A stretch of DNA of 64,000 nt, from positions 1 through 64,000 of the forward strand of contig JAEOSU010000076.1 of the NCBI GenBank assembly GCA_016840165.1. The letters are read 5' to 3'. Shown piece after piece: positions 7,803-16,325 of the stretch. Every line of letters starts with the position of its first letter. The first letter of the stretch is position 1. The translations under genes were made by a program, and so were the position numbers. The DNA is from Promethearchaeota archaeon (GTDB lineage Archaea > Asgardarchaeota > Lokiarchaeia > Sigyniarchaeales > SOKP01). Under the pieces are notes generated by a model. That model made no database searches, had not been told where the DNA came from, and saw only the letters and a program-made list of their open reading frames with translations.

Positions 7803-10025
7803 TTATGTTGGTACTGGAAGTGTTATATATGAGGGATAATCTGGACCGACCAAAATTGAATTATTAGCAATAAATCTTTGTAGGTATTGATAGGAATATG
7901 CCCTTGGCGTTTCCCCAGTATTTGGATTCACACCAAATCGGGGATAATTCGAACTGGATATCGCAATCCTCATTTTATGTCCCACGTTGAATTGATATGC
8001 AGTAGCCCATAAATCAATATCTAATTCAACATATTCGACGCTATCTAAAGGATCAGCGGTAGTATTAAATCCATCTCTTCTCATAGCATTGATAATACCG
8101 TCACTTATAAGGATAGAACGTCCATCAGGATAGACATCACTTATTTTCACAGTAAAATCGGTATTAGTACAGTTAGACTTTACATAAAGATGAGCCCACA
8201 TATTCCCTATAATCTCATAAGGTTGAGTAAAAACTGGAGAATCAAAGATTAACACATCGTCTCTACTCTCTAAAGAACTTTGATCATATGGTCCAGATGC
8301 AATTACCAAATTTGTACCACCTAAAGTAGGGACAGGATCTCGTGGATCAAATTGATACGTAAAATTATAACTTTGAATTCCAGGTCCAGTTAAATTTAAC
8401 TCATTATTCGCCATGAAATACCAAGTATCATTTGTATGGAGGATAGGCCAATCCTTTGCATAGCGATAGTCATTAGCATCTACAGAAGCATTATCCACAT
8501 CACCCATCATATAATATGCTACTCGGTTTCCTTCCCAATCAAATGGAATATCTAATAGAGCATAATCAAAAAGTTTCTGCTCCCAGTCTAGATAAAGTTC
8601 ATACCCACTCACAGATTTTGTAGGAAAGAATAATTCACCCTGCTTTCCCTCACCTGGAAAACCATGGGTGAACGGTCCCATAATTAAAAGCTGTTTTCCT
8701 CTTGCAGAGGGTAAACCCCAGTCATCATAGCCTATATAGCCATCTAATGTGCCTTTTTGAAATGTATCATACCATCCACCAATATGAATTCCCGCAACAC
8801 TTACATTTTTAAATGTTGGGCCAATATCCATAAAAAGTGAAGTGGAATTATAAAAAATATCTTTCATAGGGTGAGCAATTAATTGATCAAGCTGATATTC
8901 ATAATTATCAGGTGCGGTCATCATTACCCATTGAGTTGCTGTACTTTCTTTAAATGCACCACCTTGGTAGATCGAAGTTTTATATAGATCAGGAGTTGCG
9001 ATCATAAGTGATTGGGCTAATAATCCTGATGGATTCATACCAGCATAATAATATTGACTAATACCAAGCGCTGATGCTCCAGCAGAGGCAATCTTTCCAT
9101 TACACCAAGGTTGTTTGAGTATCCACTCAATAGTATCAACACCATCTTTATATGCTTCTATAAATAACATATAATGCTCGCCTGCAGGTGAATCAAAAGT
9201 ACCACGACAATCTTGAACTACGAGATGATAATTCTGGGTGGAATATAACATACCATATAGTCCTCCCATTCCTGATTTTCCATAGGTAGTACGTACCAAA
9301 ATCACAGGACGAGGAGCTCCAAACGAACCTGGAGCAAGATATACATCAGTTGCTAATTCAACATCATCTCGCATAGGGACCATAAATGTAATAATATCTG
9401 GCGGGGAGTATACAGTAGTTGTTATTAAAAAAGAGGTGGGAAAAGCTATTAAAATAAATAATAAGATGTATTGTAGAATCTGGGGTAATTTATGGATTCT
9501 ACGGTTAGCATATTTATCGATTAGTTGTTTTAATGAATATTTTGCAGTTTTCAGTCCATATTGGAGAAAAACAATGAGGCTGATTCCGATAGCTCCAATA
9601 GAGTAATAGTCAATATCGATAAAAGTAAACCATAAAATACTTAGTAAAGGTGTGAGGAATGTTATTAGAAACCCTAATATTTTAAAGATTCTTTCTTTCG
9701 ACCTAAAATTCCACTTTTTTATATACGAGCCACTAATCATTAATGAATAAACTGAAATAAATACTGTCAATGGAAAAAACAATATACCGAACAATATCAA
9801 ACTGATTTGTTTGATACTAAAATATGTCATTTCTTTTCTAGAAAGAATAAACGATCCCGTTCTTTCGTTGCTTTCAGCCTTTTTATAATAGTTAAGTAAG
9901 TATATAAGAATATAGATTCCTCTACTTAAGAGAAGGGTTATTAAGTTTGTAGTAAAGATTTGTTCTATTTTTACCAAGCCAAGATTATCAACAAAGTAAA
10001 AAAAAGCAATGATAAAATCAATCAT
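7803..10025 (-). CDS. Membrane-anchored CocE/X-Pro dipeptidyl-peptidase (S15) family hydrolase, paralogue
   Basis: A 740-residue paralogue of the 3677-5920 gene, alike along its whole length: multi-pass N-terminus of about 205 residues, then MRDDVELATDVYLAPGS, VRTTYGKSG and VQDCRGTFDSPAG. The nucleophile motif is SAGASALGISQYYY, with Asp in GGWYDTF and His in GPFTHG. The C-terminal domain has HKMRIAISSSNYPRFGVNPN. This copy has the more canonical G-x-S-x-x-G nucleophile elbow. The catalytic domain is probably extracytoplasmic. The two copies and pepD form one block inserted into the ribosomal supercluster. Confidence 0.88.
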   Translation of the reverse strand: MIDFIIAFFYFVDNLGLVKIEQIFTTNLITLLLSRGIYILIYLLNYYKKAESNERTGSFILSRKEMTYFSIKQISLILFGILFFPLTVFISVYSLMISGSYIKKWNFRSKERIFKILGFLITFLTPLLSILWFTFIDIDYYSIGAIGISLIVFLQYGLKTAKYSLKQLIDKYANRRIHKLPQILQYILLFILIAFPTSFLITTTVYSPPDIITFMVPMRDDVELATDVYLAPGSFGAPRPVILVRTTYGKSGMGGLYGMLYSTQNYHLVVQDCRGTFDSPAGEHYMLFIEAYKDGVDTIEWILKQPWCNGKIASAGASALGISQYYYAGMNPSGLLAQSLMIATPDLYKTSIYQGGAFKESTATQWVMMTAPDNYEYQLDQLIAHPMKDIFYNSTSLFMDIGPTFKNVSVAGIHIGGWYDTFQKGTLDGYIGYDDWGLPSARGKQLLIMGPFTHGFPGEGKQGELFFPTKSVSGYELYLDWEQKLFDYALLDIPFDWEGNRVAYYMMGDVDNASVDANDYRYAKDWPILHTNDTWYFMANNELNLTGPGIQSYNFTYQFDPRDPVPTLGGTNLVIASGPYDQSSLESRDDVLIFDSPVFTQPYEIIGNMWAHLYVKSNCTNTDFTVKISDVYPDGRSILISDGIINAMRRDGFNTTADPLDSVEYVELDIDLWATAYQFNVGHKMRIAISSSNYPRFGVNPNTGETPRAYSYQYLQRFIANNSILVGPDYPSYITLPVPT

Positions 10026-10208
10026 AAATAATTATTGAGCATTATTCATTAATAAACATTACATCCTAAGTTAAGGAATCTATATTTTTATATAAGAAAA
10101 GTGCTCTTGGTGTAGGGTTTGGGCGCTTTTATAATGCTTCTGTATTAATAAAATATTTATGGTTTAAAATGTTATACTAATAAAGAAGTTTGATTTTAAA
10201 TCTATATA

Positions 10209-10889
10209 ATGTCAATTTTAAAGTACCAAATTTTCGGAAGGGATACTGTCGGGGTTTACTTAGAAGTTAATAATCTTTATGGGTTATATCCACCAACTTT
10301 ATTGAAAAGTACTTTAAAAGAATTTAAGAAAGTATTTAGTGAACCGCTCTTTCCTCTCTCGATAAATAATTCTCCTCTTATAGGGGTTTATCTTAGTAGC
10401 AATAAGAATGGAATAATAGTACCACATATCGTAAGAGATGATGAGTTAGAAAAGCTTAAATCCTATTTGAAAACAATAGACGAATCAATTAACATCGGTA
10501 TATTAAATTCAATTGATAATGCTTATGGGAATCTAATTTTATGTAACGATAAGGGAGCAATTATTAGTTCTTTTTTAAAGGATTATCGAAATAAAATTGA
10601 AGATATATTAAATGTTGAAACTATAGTATATGAATTTGCGGATCTTAATCTCCCTGGTTCTATTTCATTGGCGAACAACAAAGGATGTGTAGTACATCCT
10701 CTCAGTACGGATGATGATGTAGAGTATATTGGCTCAATCTTAAAGGTAAATGAAATTGATGTGTCTACCGTAAATAGAGGAATCCCGTATATATCCTCTG
10801 GAGCAGTTGCGAATGATAAAAGTGGAATATTTGGTTTAGCCTGTACGGGACCTGAAATGATGCGTTTAACTAATGTTTTAGGATTATAA
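10209..10889 (+). CDS. eif6: Translation initiation factor 6 (aIF6)
   Basis: A 226-residue anti-association factor that binds the large subunit near L23/L14e and prevents premature 70S joining. The repeated five-fold pentein units are visible, with NSPLIGVYLSSNKNGIIVP early and NKGCVVHPLSTDDDVEYIGS and GIFGLACTGPEMMRL near the end. The normal position of this gene is directly after rpl31e; here the S15/PepD block separates them. It has its own promoter region, with TATA-like elements around 10150-10165, in the 183-bp divergent gap. Confidence 0.95.
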   Translation: MSILKYQIFGRDTVGVYLEVNNLYGLYPPTLLKSTLKEFKKVFSEPLFPLSINNSPLIGVYLSSNKNGIIVPHIVRDDELEKLKSYLKTIDESINIGILNSIDNAYGNLILCNDKGAIISSFLKDYRNKIEDILNVETIVYEFADLNLPGSISLANNKGCVVHPLSTDDDVEYIGSILKVNEIDVSTVNRGIPYISSGAVANDKSGIFGLACTGPEMMRLTNVLGL

Positions 10890-10999
10890 GTATATTTATC
10901 TTACAAATGGTTAATTTTTTTTAGAAAAAAAGGAAAAATTTAATATTTTTATATAAATTATCTATTTTAATTTCATTGAGACTAAACACTTGATCTTTT

Positions 11000-11227
11000 A
11001 TGTCAGAGATAAAAATTTTTCGAATTATTGGCACATATACAAAGCAGTATAAAAAATATCTATTTCGAAAGGAAGTTCGAGCTTTAAAAGAGGAGGACGC
11101 TTTAGAGAAAGCTATAAGCCAAATAACCTCTATAGGAATATACCGAAGACAAATTAAAATCAAAGAGATTAAAGAGATCTCACCAGAAGAGTGCCAAGAT
11201 TATCTTATTCGTGAGTTATCTCAATAA
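11000..11227 (+). CDS. rpl18a: Ribosomal protein L18Ae/LX (L20a)
   Basis: A 75-residue large-subunit protein with a single LX domain, of the archaeal half-size form of eukaryotic eL20. It starts EIKIFRIIGTYTKQYKKYLF and contains KEVRALKEEDALEKAISQITS, the conserved core. The ATG lies about 110 bp after aIF6, behind a TATA-like TTTTTATATAAATTA. Prefoldin alpha follows after 30 bp, so L18a, pfdA and ftsY are probably one transcript. Confidence 0.92.
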   Translation: MSEIKIFRIIGTYTKQYKKYLFRKEVRALKEEDALEKAISQITSIGIYRRQIKIKEIKEISPEECQDYLIRELSQ

Positions 11228-11257
11228 TTTATTAAAAATTGTTTTAGGAAATATATC

Positions 11258-11680
11258 ATGGAAAATTCTCAAAATTTTGAAAGACAATTATATCAATTTA
11301 GATATCTAAAAGAACAACGCGATATGCTTCAAGGTCAATTAGAAATCGTAAATGCATCATTAAGCAATTTAATAACTACTAGGAATACCTTGGAAAATTT
11401 GAAAGATGGTGTAACCAAGGACGATGAAATTTTAGTGCCTATAGGCGGTTTAGTGAATATTAAAGCATCTATAAAGGATACTGAGAGAGTATTGCTTTTT
11501 ATAAATCAGGATACGGTAATTGAAAAGAATGTAGCAGAATCGATCGAATTTATTGATAAATTGATGTCCCAACATAATGAACAAATAAAATTTTTAACAG
11601 AAAGAATTCAACTTATCGAATTAAATTTACAAGGGATGTCTCAAGAACTCCAAAACAGAATGGATCAAAGGAAGACTTAA
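11258..11680 (+). CDS. pfdA: Prefoldin subunit alpha
   Basis: A 140-residue subunit of the hexameric prefoldin chaperone, which hands unfolded proteins to the thermosome. It has two long coiled-coil helices (residues about 1-50 and 90-140) separated by a beta-hairpin segment containing DEILVPIGGLVNIKASI and a VEKNVAESIEFI turn, the classical alpha-subunit pattern. The stop codon TAA shares its last A with the ATG of ftsY, indicating coupled translation. This gene order is conserved among archaea. Confidence 0.93.
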   Translation: MENSQNFERQLYQFRYLKEQRDMLQGQLEIVNASLSNLITTRNTLENLKDGVTKDDEILVPIGGLVNIKASIKDTERVLLFINQDTVIEKNVAESIEFIDKLMSQHNEQIKFLTERIQLIELNLQGMSQELQNRMDQRKT

Positions 11681-12585
11681 TGCTTGAAAAATTAAAATCT
11701 ACTTTCTCAACTTTCGTCAAAAAAACTCTTTCAGAAGAGAATATGGAAAAAACTTTAGCTAACTTAAATTTATTACTTATCAGCAATGATGTCGCAACAG
11801 AAACAGCTGATCACATAACGTCAAAAATTAGAGAATCTCTCAAAAATGAGCAGATTGGCTTATTATCTTCAAAAAAAAAATATTTATTTGATATTTTAAA
11901 AGCTGTGATTACCGAGATTTTAACACCTGAAAGAGAAATTGATTTAATTGAAGAGATTAAGAAAAAAAATCAACAAGGACTTCCCTATGTTATGGTATTT
12001 CTGGGTGTAAATGGAACAGGGAAAACAACAACTATCGCAAAATTAGCATACTTTTTAAAAAAGCATAAAATTTCCTCAGTGGCTTCTGCATCAGACACAT
12101 TCCGAGCCGCTGCAATTGAACAACTTAGTTATCATATGAATAATGTAGGTATAAGAGTTATAAAGCATGAATACAAGTCAGATCCAGCAAGCGTAGCCTA
12201 TGATGCCATAAATCATGCATCTGCAAAAAATATCAACGTAGTTTTAGTAGATACTGCGGGTAGACAAGTAAGTAATAAAAACCTAATGATTGAGATGCAG
12301 AAAATTGTTAGAGTTTCAAACCCAGATTTAGTAATATTTGTTGGAGATAGCTTAGCAGGTAATGACGCATTAAACCAAGCAAAAGAATTTCATCGCAATG
12401 TTGGAATAGATGCTAATATTTTAACTAAATTAGATGCTGATAGTAAAGGAGGATCAGCTTTATCCATATCTTATGAGACAAAAAAACCCATTATTTTTGT
12501 AGGAACGGGGCAAACTTATGATGACCTTAAACCATTTAATCGTGAATTCTTCATTTCAAATATATTAGGTACCAATGATAGGTAA
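11680..12585 (+). CDS. ftsY: Signal recognition particle receptor FtsY
   Basis: A 301-residue SRP-type GTPase that receives SRP-ribosome complexes at the membrane. The N domain (residues 1-95) is followed by the G domain. Its G motifs are GVNGTGKTTTIAKLA, DTFRAAAIEQL, DTAGRQ and TKLDADSKGG, ending with GTGQTYDDLKPF. There is no long acidic A domain, as in many archaeal FtsY proteins. It overlaps pfdA by one base and is followed by secE, so a targeting and translocation function is clustered with ribosomal genes. Confidence 0.96.
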   Translation: MLEKLKSTFSTFVKKTLSEENMEKTLANLNLLLISNDVATETADHITSKIRESLKNEQIGLLSSKKKYLFDILKAVITEILTPEREIDLIEEIKKKNQQGLPYVMVFLGVNGTGKTTTIAKLAYFLKKHKISSVASASDTFRAAAIEQLSYHMNNVGIRVIKHEYKSDPASVAYDAINHASAKNINVVLVDTAGRQVSNKNLMIEMQKIVRVSNPDLVIFVGDSLAGNDALNQAKEFHRNVGIDANILTKLDADSKGGSALSISYETKKPIIFVGTGQTYDDLKPFNREFFISNILGTNDR

Positions 12586-12638
12586 TGAATCTAATTTAGA
12601 ACAGTTAAATTTTTTAAATATATATATTTAATTTATTT

Positions 12639-12896
12639 GTGTCTAATTCATACCCTAAATATGAAAAATATTCAACCTACGATAAAAAGAAAAAATTATC
12701 GTTATATGAGAGAATAGGAGTCTTTTTTCAGAATACTAAAAGAATCATCAAAATAGCGAACAAACCATCGAGAAAAGATTATTTTACTATTTTTAAGATC
12801 TGCATTATCGGTTTAGCCCTATTAGGCGGAGTATCGTACGTTATTCAGCTTATATTTACAATAGTTAATAATGCTCTGAATATTGGATTTGGATAA
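12639..12896 (+). CDS. secE: Preprotein translocase subunit SecE (Sec61 gamma)
   Basis: An 85-residue single-span subunit of the Sec translocon. An amphipathic helix (residues about 25-50, RIGVFFQNTKRIIKIANKPS) precedes a transmembrane segment (residues about 55-78, FKICIIGLALLGGVSYVIQ), the exact SecE/Sec61-gamma layout. RPS-type KPSRKDYF between the two is typical of archaeal/eukaryotic members. The start is GTG at 12639, with a TATA-like TATATATATTT upstream. Compared with the family it has a slightly longer, polar N-terminus. Confidence 0.9.
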   Translation: MSNSYPKYEKYSTYDKKKKLSLYERIGVFFQNTKRIIKIANKPSRKDYFTIFKICIIGLALLGGVSYVIQLIFTIVNNALNIGFG

Positions 12897-12956
12897 GGGC
12901 TTATAAATATCTATTATATCAAAAACTTTTTAATTCCCTTTTTATAGAATTATTGT

Positions 12957-13376
12957 ATGAAAATCACATTAGATTATCAAGGAAATCAACAATTCAAAGC
13001 TAATGCGAGACATTTTAAAGGGATTATTATCGATGAACCTGAGGCATTCCATGGGGATAATCAAGGGCCAAGTCCAATAGAATATTTTTTAATTGGAACA
13101 GGCAGTTGTATAGCTTCTTCGCTCATTTTTTGTCTAAATAAAAATAACGCTAATTTTTATGATTTTGAAGTCGTCATAGATGGAATATTAAAACATAAGG
13201 GGCCTAAAATGCTCTTAAAATTAGTAAAGATTATAGTCACAATAAAATTTCGAATTAAAGATGAAGAATCAAAAGAAAAAGTTGTTGAGAAATGTAAATC
13301 TATTTTTCAAGCCCATTGCCCATTATCTGATTCTATTATAAATGGCATTCCTATTGAATTAAAAATTAATGAATAA
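12957..13376 (+). CDS. OsmC/Ohr family protein
   Basis: A 139-residue OsmC-fold protein; the family comprises thiol-dependent peroxidases reducing organic hydroperoxides. The two conserved cysteines are present in GTGSCIASSLIFCL (first) and FQAHCPLSDSI (second). The PSPIEYFLIGTGSC and IPIELKINE segments match the family ends. It fits with the oxidative-stress genes at the end of the window. It is convergent with dnaG, only 34 bp apart. Confidence 0.9.
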   Translation: MKITLDYQGNQQFKANARHFKGIIIDEPEAFHGDNQGPSPIEYFLIGTGSCIASSLIFCLNKNNANFYDFEVVIDGILKHKGPKMLLKLVKIIVTIKFRIKDEESKEKVVEKCKSIFQAHCPLSDSIINGIPIELKINE

Positions 13377-13410
13377 AAAAAAAGAGTCATTTGAATTTTT
13401 AAATATGTGA

Positions 13411-14653
13411 TTAAAAGGAATATACAAATATCTGATTAGGAATTTTTAAATCCTCTTCCTTATTTTTGCATGCAATAAATTTAATTTTCATATCCAAAGC
13501 GAGGGAGATTAATCTATTGGTTAATATTCCATGAATAATGAGATATTGGATATCCTTAAATTCAGACAGATTATCATATAATTCTCCAACGGGAAGATTT
13601 AATAGTATTTCGGAATTTTTATTAAATCCTATACAGTGTCCTGGCTCTATTTCTTTAAGACTTTTAACTATAGGTTCTTGATTTTTTATTTTTAGTTTTT
13701 TTAAAGATTTTTCTAAGAATGTATCCACTTTTTTATCAGGCTTCTTTTCTTCTTCTATATAGGATTCTTCACTATAACTTTCTGCAGGCTTCTTATTCTG
13801 TAATGCCTTTATCAACTGCTTTCTTGTCAACTCTTCTACTTCATAACCTTCAGGAGCTCTAGCGATGAAATCAAGTTTAGTTAATTGCTTTAATTCATTT
13901 AAAATAATAGTTCCACCCCTATCACCATCAAGAAATGCGATTACTGTGGATTTTTTTTCTGCTAAATCAATAACAGATTTAGGAACTTGTGTTCCTTGTA
14001 CAGCGATAGAGTTTTTAATTCCAATTCGTAATAGATTTAACACATCAGCCCTTCCTTCTACGATAATTAGTTCAGGATTAGAATCAACCTCTGGACCAGC
14101 AGGTAACCCATCAGAACCCCATGAGATAATTTCTCCTAATTTAATATCTGTTTCTATTCTTTCTTCGATTTCACTGGGTTCTAACGATTTTTGATCCCAT
14201 TCTTTTAATAATTCAGCGGCTCTCTCTATTATCTTCTTACGTTTTGTTTCTCTAACGTCTTTAATCCCAAGCAGTTTGATTTCTGCCTCACAGGGACCGA
14301 CCCTAGTAACAGTTTCGACTGTTGCAGCAAGAAGAGCTGTTTCTTTTCGTGTTAGGCTACTTGGTATACTAATGAATCCCTCAGAAATTCCTTCTTTGGA
14401 TTCATTCTCAACCTCTATTCTTCCTATACGCCCCGATTTTTGTAAATCTCTTAAATCGAGATCTAATAGAAGACCTTCAGTTTAGCCGATTATGCCGATT
14501 AGGCCTTTAAGTATTTTATAATCTCTGGCCAAAAATAGCCCCAACGATATCGCTCTTCTCAACCACACCCTTAATTTTAAATTTAGTTTCAATTATATAT
14601 TTAGTTGTAAAATCAGTTTGATTATTTGTAATCTTGATCACTTCCAAATTCAT
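13411..14653 (-). CDS. dnaG: Archaeal DnaG protein, two exons split by a candidate BHB intron
   Basis: Archaeal DnaG has a bacterial-primase TOPRIM domain and is also a component of the archaeal exosome. Read as exon 1 (14653-14525, 43 codons) plus exon 2 (14481-13411), it encodes 399 residues and all expected blocks: KGVVEKSDIVGAIFGQ|TEGLLLDLDL, LQKSGRIGRIEV, the TOPRIM start ELIIVEGRADVLNLLRIGIK, FLDGDRGG and the downstream FIARAPEGYEVEELTRKQL. The junction is phase 0 between Q43 and T44. Unspliced, the frame ends at a TAA two codons into the insert. Exon 2 has no ATG, GTG or TTG in frame before the GTG at 14043, which lies inside TOPRIM, so a separate downstream gene is unlikely. Confidence 0.9.
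14482..14524 (-). other. Candidate 43-nt archaeal pre-mRNA intron in dnaG
   Basis: The insert interrupts dnaG between the codons for Gln43 and Thr44. It can fold as follows. Exon GGCC (14530-14527) pairs with GGCT (14487-14484), a 4-bp helix with one G-U pair. The 3-nt bulge AGA (14526-14524) follows on one strand and AAA (14483-14481) on the other. An inner helix GATTAT/ATAATC (14523-14518/14493-14488) has 6 perfect pairs. Cutting each bulge after its second base releases exactly this segment and restores the frame. The outer helix is weak. It contains in-frame TAA and a tandem TAATCGGC repeat. This is what the archaeal tRNA splicing endonuclease recognises. Confidence 0.82.
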
Positions 14654-15206
14654 ATTTTTCTAATAATTTAATAAATTTAACAAGAATGATATTATAATTT
14701 GATTTAAGTTGATTAGATCTTTTTATGGTAAATTCGAATTAAATGAATCATCTTTTTATGTTTATATGTTAAAATCATCTTTTAGAGATGATTGAGTATA
14801 TGAAATATTTCATTCCATTTATTTTTTAGTAATCTCTAAAAATCGCGAAAATAAAGATAAAAATATATATTATCCCCATGAGATTTCTTTTTTTAAATCC
14901 CGCATTGATATAATCGATGATGAGTCTTTATTGGAATAATAAATTACTGAAAAAAATTTTTAATAATCAGAATAAAACAAAAATTAAATACCGGATAATA
15001 ACAGATCTCGGAAGATTTTACTTTTATTTTGAAAAAGACCCTTCCATTAAGAACGGAAACTTTTCTGGTAAATTATTGTTCTTTCCAAAAAAAAGCACTA
15101 ATTTTGATGATTAAATTGTAATTTAATTATTTCTATTTGTAAAGATATTTTATTATTGGATAATTTGTTTATTTTACTAGAATATTTTATTTTTAACTGT
15201 ACAATT
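14654..15206. other. Intergenic region with direct repeat and hairpin
   Basis: A gap of about 550 bp between the divergent dnaG and Get3-like genes. The dnaG-proximal part holds A+T-rich TATA-like sequence around 14665-14690. AATCATCTTTT occurs twice (14747-14757 and 14773-14783), and the second copy forms an 8-bp inverted repeat AATCATCT/AGATGATT (14773-14780/14786-14793). A TATA-like AAATATATATTAT near 14860-14872 precedes a short frame described separately. No tRNA or known RNA was recognised. Confidence 0.4.
14917..15114 (+). CDS. Possible small protein, 65 residues, uncertain
   Basis: An ATGATG-start frame of 65 codons, Lys- and Phe-rich, with no recognised domain. Support is limited to a TATA-like element (AAATATATATTAT) about 50 nt upstream and a position in an otherwise long gap before the Get3-like gene. 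Its composition (many Asn, Lys, Phe, Ile) is what non-coding A+T-rich DNA would also give, and no clear ribosome-binding site precedes it. It may be spurious. Confidence 0.25.
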   Translation: MMSLYWNNKLLKKIFNNQNKTKIKYRIITDLGRFYFYFEKDPSIKNGNFSGKLLFFPKKSTNFDD

Positions 15207-16238
15207 ATGATTGAGTCAATCATTGTATTCGGTGGAAAAGGTGGTGTCGGTAAGTCTTCCATTAGCGCTGCGACTGCTGTTAAGTTAGCGAATGATCTTC
15301 CTAATAAAAAAGTATTGTTGATCTCATTTGATATTGCTCATAATATAAGTGATTTGTTTTCCATGGATGTAGGAAATAAGATAACACCATTAACAAGTAA
15401 TTTATGGGCAATTGAACCCGATCCTAATGTCTATGCCGAGGAATATACAAAGGAATTAATAGAAAAAATGAAAATCTTAATGAAGCAAATGCCAATAGTA
15501 GGTATGATCCCCCAAATCGAAAAATTCATAGATACCACCTTTACAGCAGAAAGTATTCCATTAGCTTTAAAGAATGCAATGTTCTTTCAAAAAATTTTAG
15601 ATGCAGAAGATATTAACAGTCAAGATATTCAGTTTGACATAATAGTGGCAGATTTTCCTCCAACGGGTAATATGGTGGCATTATTTGAAATTCCAGAGGA
15701 TCAAGTGAAGGTAGTTTTAAAATATTCCTTGAATTTCTATAATTCTGTTAAGGGTGCCATTCGGAATTTTTCTAAAGTTTTTAGGCAATTTATTAAACCA
15801 TTTGATGATTATGAAAAAAGAAAAGAATTAGGCAGAGAAATATTCAATATGATTGTAGAACTTGAGAAACGTGGAGAAAGAATCACTGAGCTTATTCATA
15901 ATGTCGGATCACTCCGATTGGTATCAATTGCAGAAAAACCAAGTTTCGAGGAAATCAAAAGAGCCAGAGATTTGACAGAGAGATATATTACTCTTGATGC
16001 AGTTCACATTAACATGCTAATTCCTAAAAAATATGCTAAGAAATGTAAATTCTGCGCCCAAGTTTCTTCAATCCAACAGAAATATCTAATTGATATTAAA
16101 AATGAATTTCAAGGATTTAAAGTTTGGGAATCTAACAGGTTAGAGCAAGAACCTATTGGTTTTAAAGGATTGGCGAATTTGGCAACAGAAATCTACGAAA
16201 ATACCAAGGTTTCAGAAATTTTACGTCCAAATCCATAG
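15207..16238 (+). CDS. ArsA/Get3-family ATPase
   Basis: A 343-residue P-loop ATPase related to Get3 (eukaryotic tail-anchored protein targeting) and ArsA. The deviant Walker A is IIVFGGKGGVGKSS near the N-terminus; a switch-I-like SFDIAHNISDLF and a switch-II-like VADFPPTGNMVAL follow. A CxxC pair (KKCKFCAQVSSIQQKY) lies near residue 275, at the position of the zinc-binding dimer clasp in Get3. The internal ATG (MIESIIVFGG) is preferred to 15156 because the extra 17 residues are hydrophobic and unrelated to the family. I favour a Get3-like role over arsenite transport: no arsenic genes adjoin it. Confidence 0.85.
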   Translation: MIESIIVFGGKGGVGKSSISAATAVKLANDLPNKKVLLISFDIAHNISDLFSMDVGNKITPLTSNLWAIEPDPNVYAEEYTKELIEKMKILMKQMPIVGMIPQIEKFIDTTFTAESIPLALKNAMFFQKILDAEDINSQDIQFDIIVADFPPTGNMVALFEIPEDQVKVVLKYSLNFYNSVKGAIRNFSKVFRQFIKPFDDYEKRKELGREIFNMIVELEKRGERITELIHNVGSLRLVSIAEKPSFEEIKRARDLTERYITLDAVHINMLIPKKYAKKCKFCAQVSSIQQKYLIDIKNEFQGFKVWESNRLEQEPIGFKGLANLATEIYENTKVSEILRPNP

Positions 16239-16325
16239 TAAATTCATATTTTGACTTAATCCCTCGAAATTAATATTTTTTAATTCTTTTTCTTTATCTC
16301 ATTTAATTAGTAATAATTTTAATAA

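Noticed and set aside
13411..14043. DnaG C-terminal part as an independent truncated gene starting at GTG 14043
   Set aside because: That start lies inside the TOPRIM motif (EGRADV), and the open frame continues upstream with perfect DnaG sequence to 14481, where the intron ends.
14482..14524. Simple sequencing frameshift or pseudogene in dnaG
   Set aside because: The extra segment is 43 nt with paired ends, and its removal restores a conserved motif without loss of any codon. The remaining frame is otherwise intact, which decay would not produce.
14917..14943. Box C/D sRNA suggested by ATGATGA and a nearby CTGA
   Set aside because: Only one C-like and one D-like box 23 nt apart are present, without internal boxes or terminal pairing.
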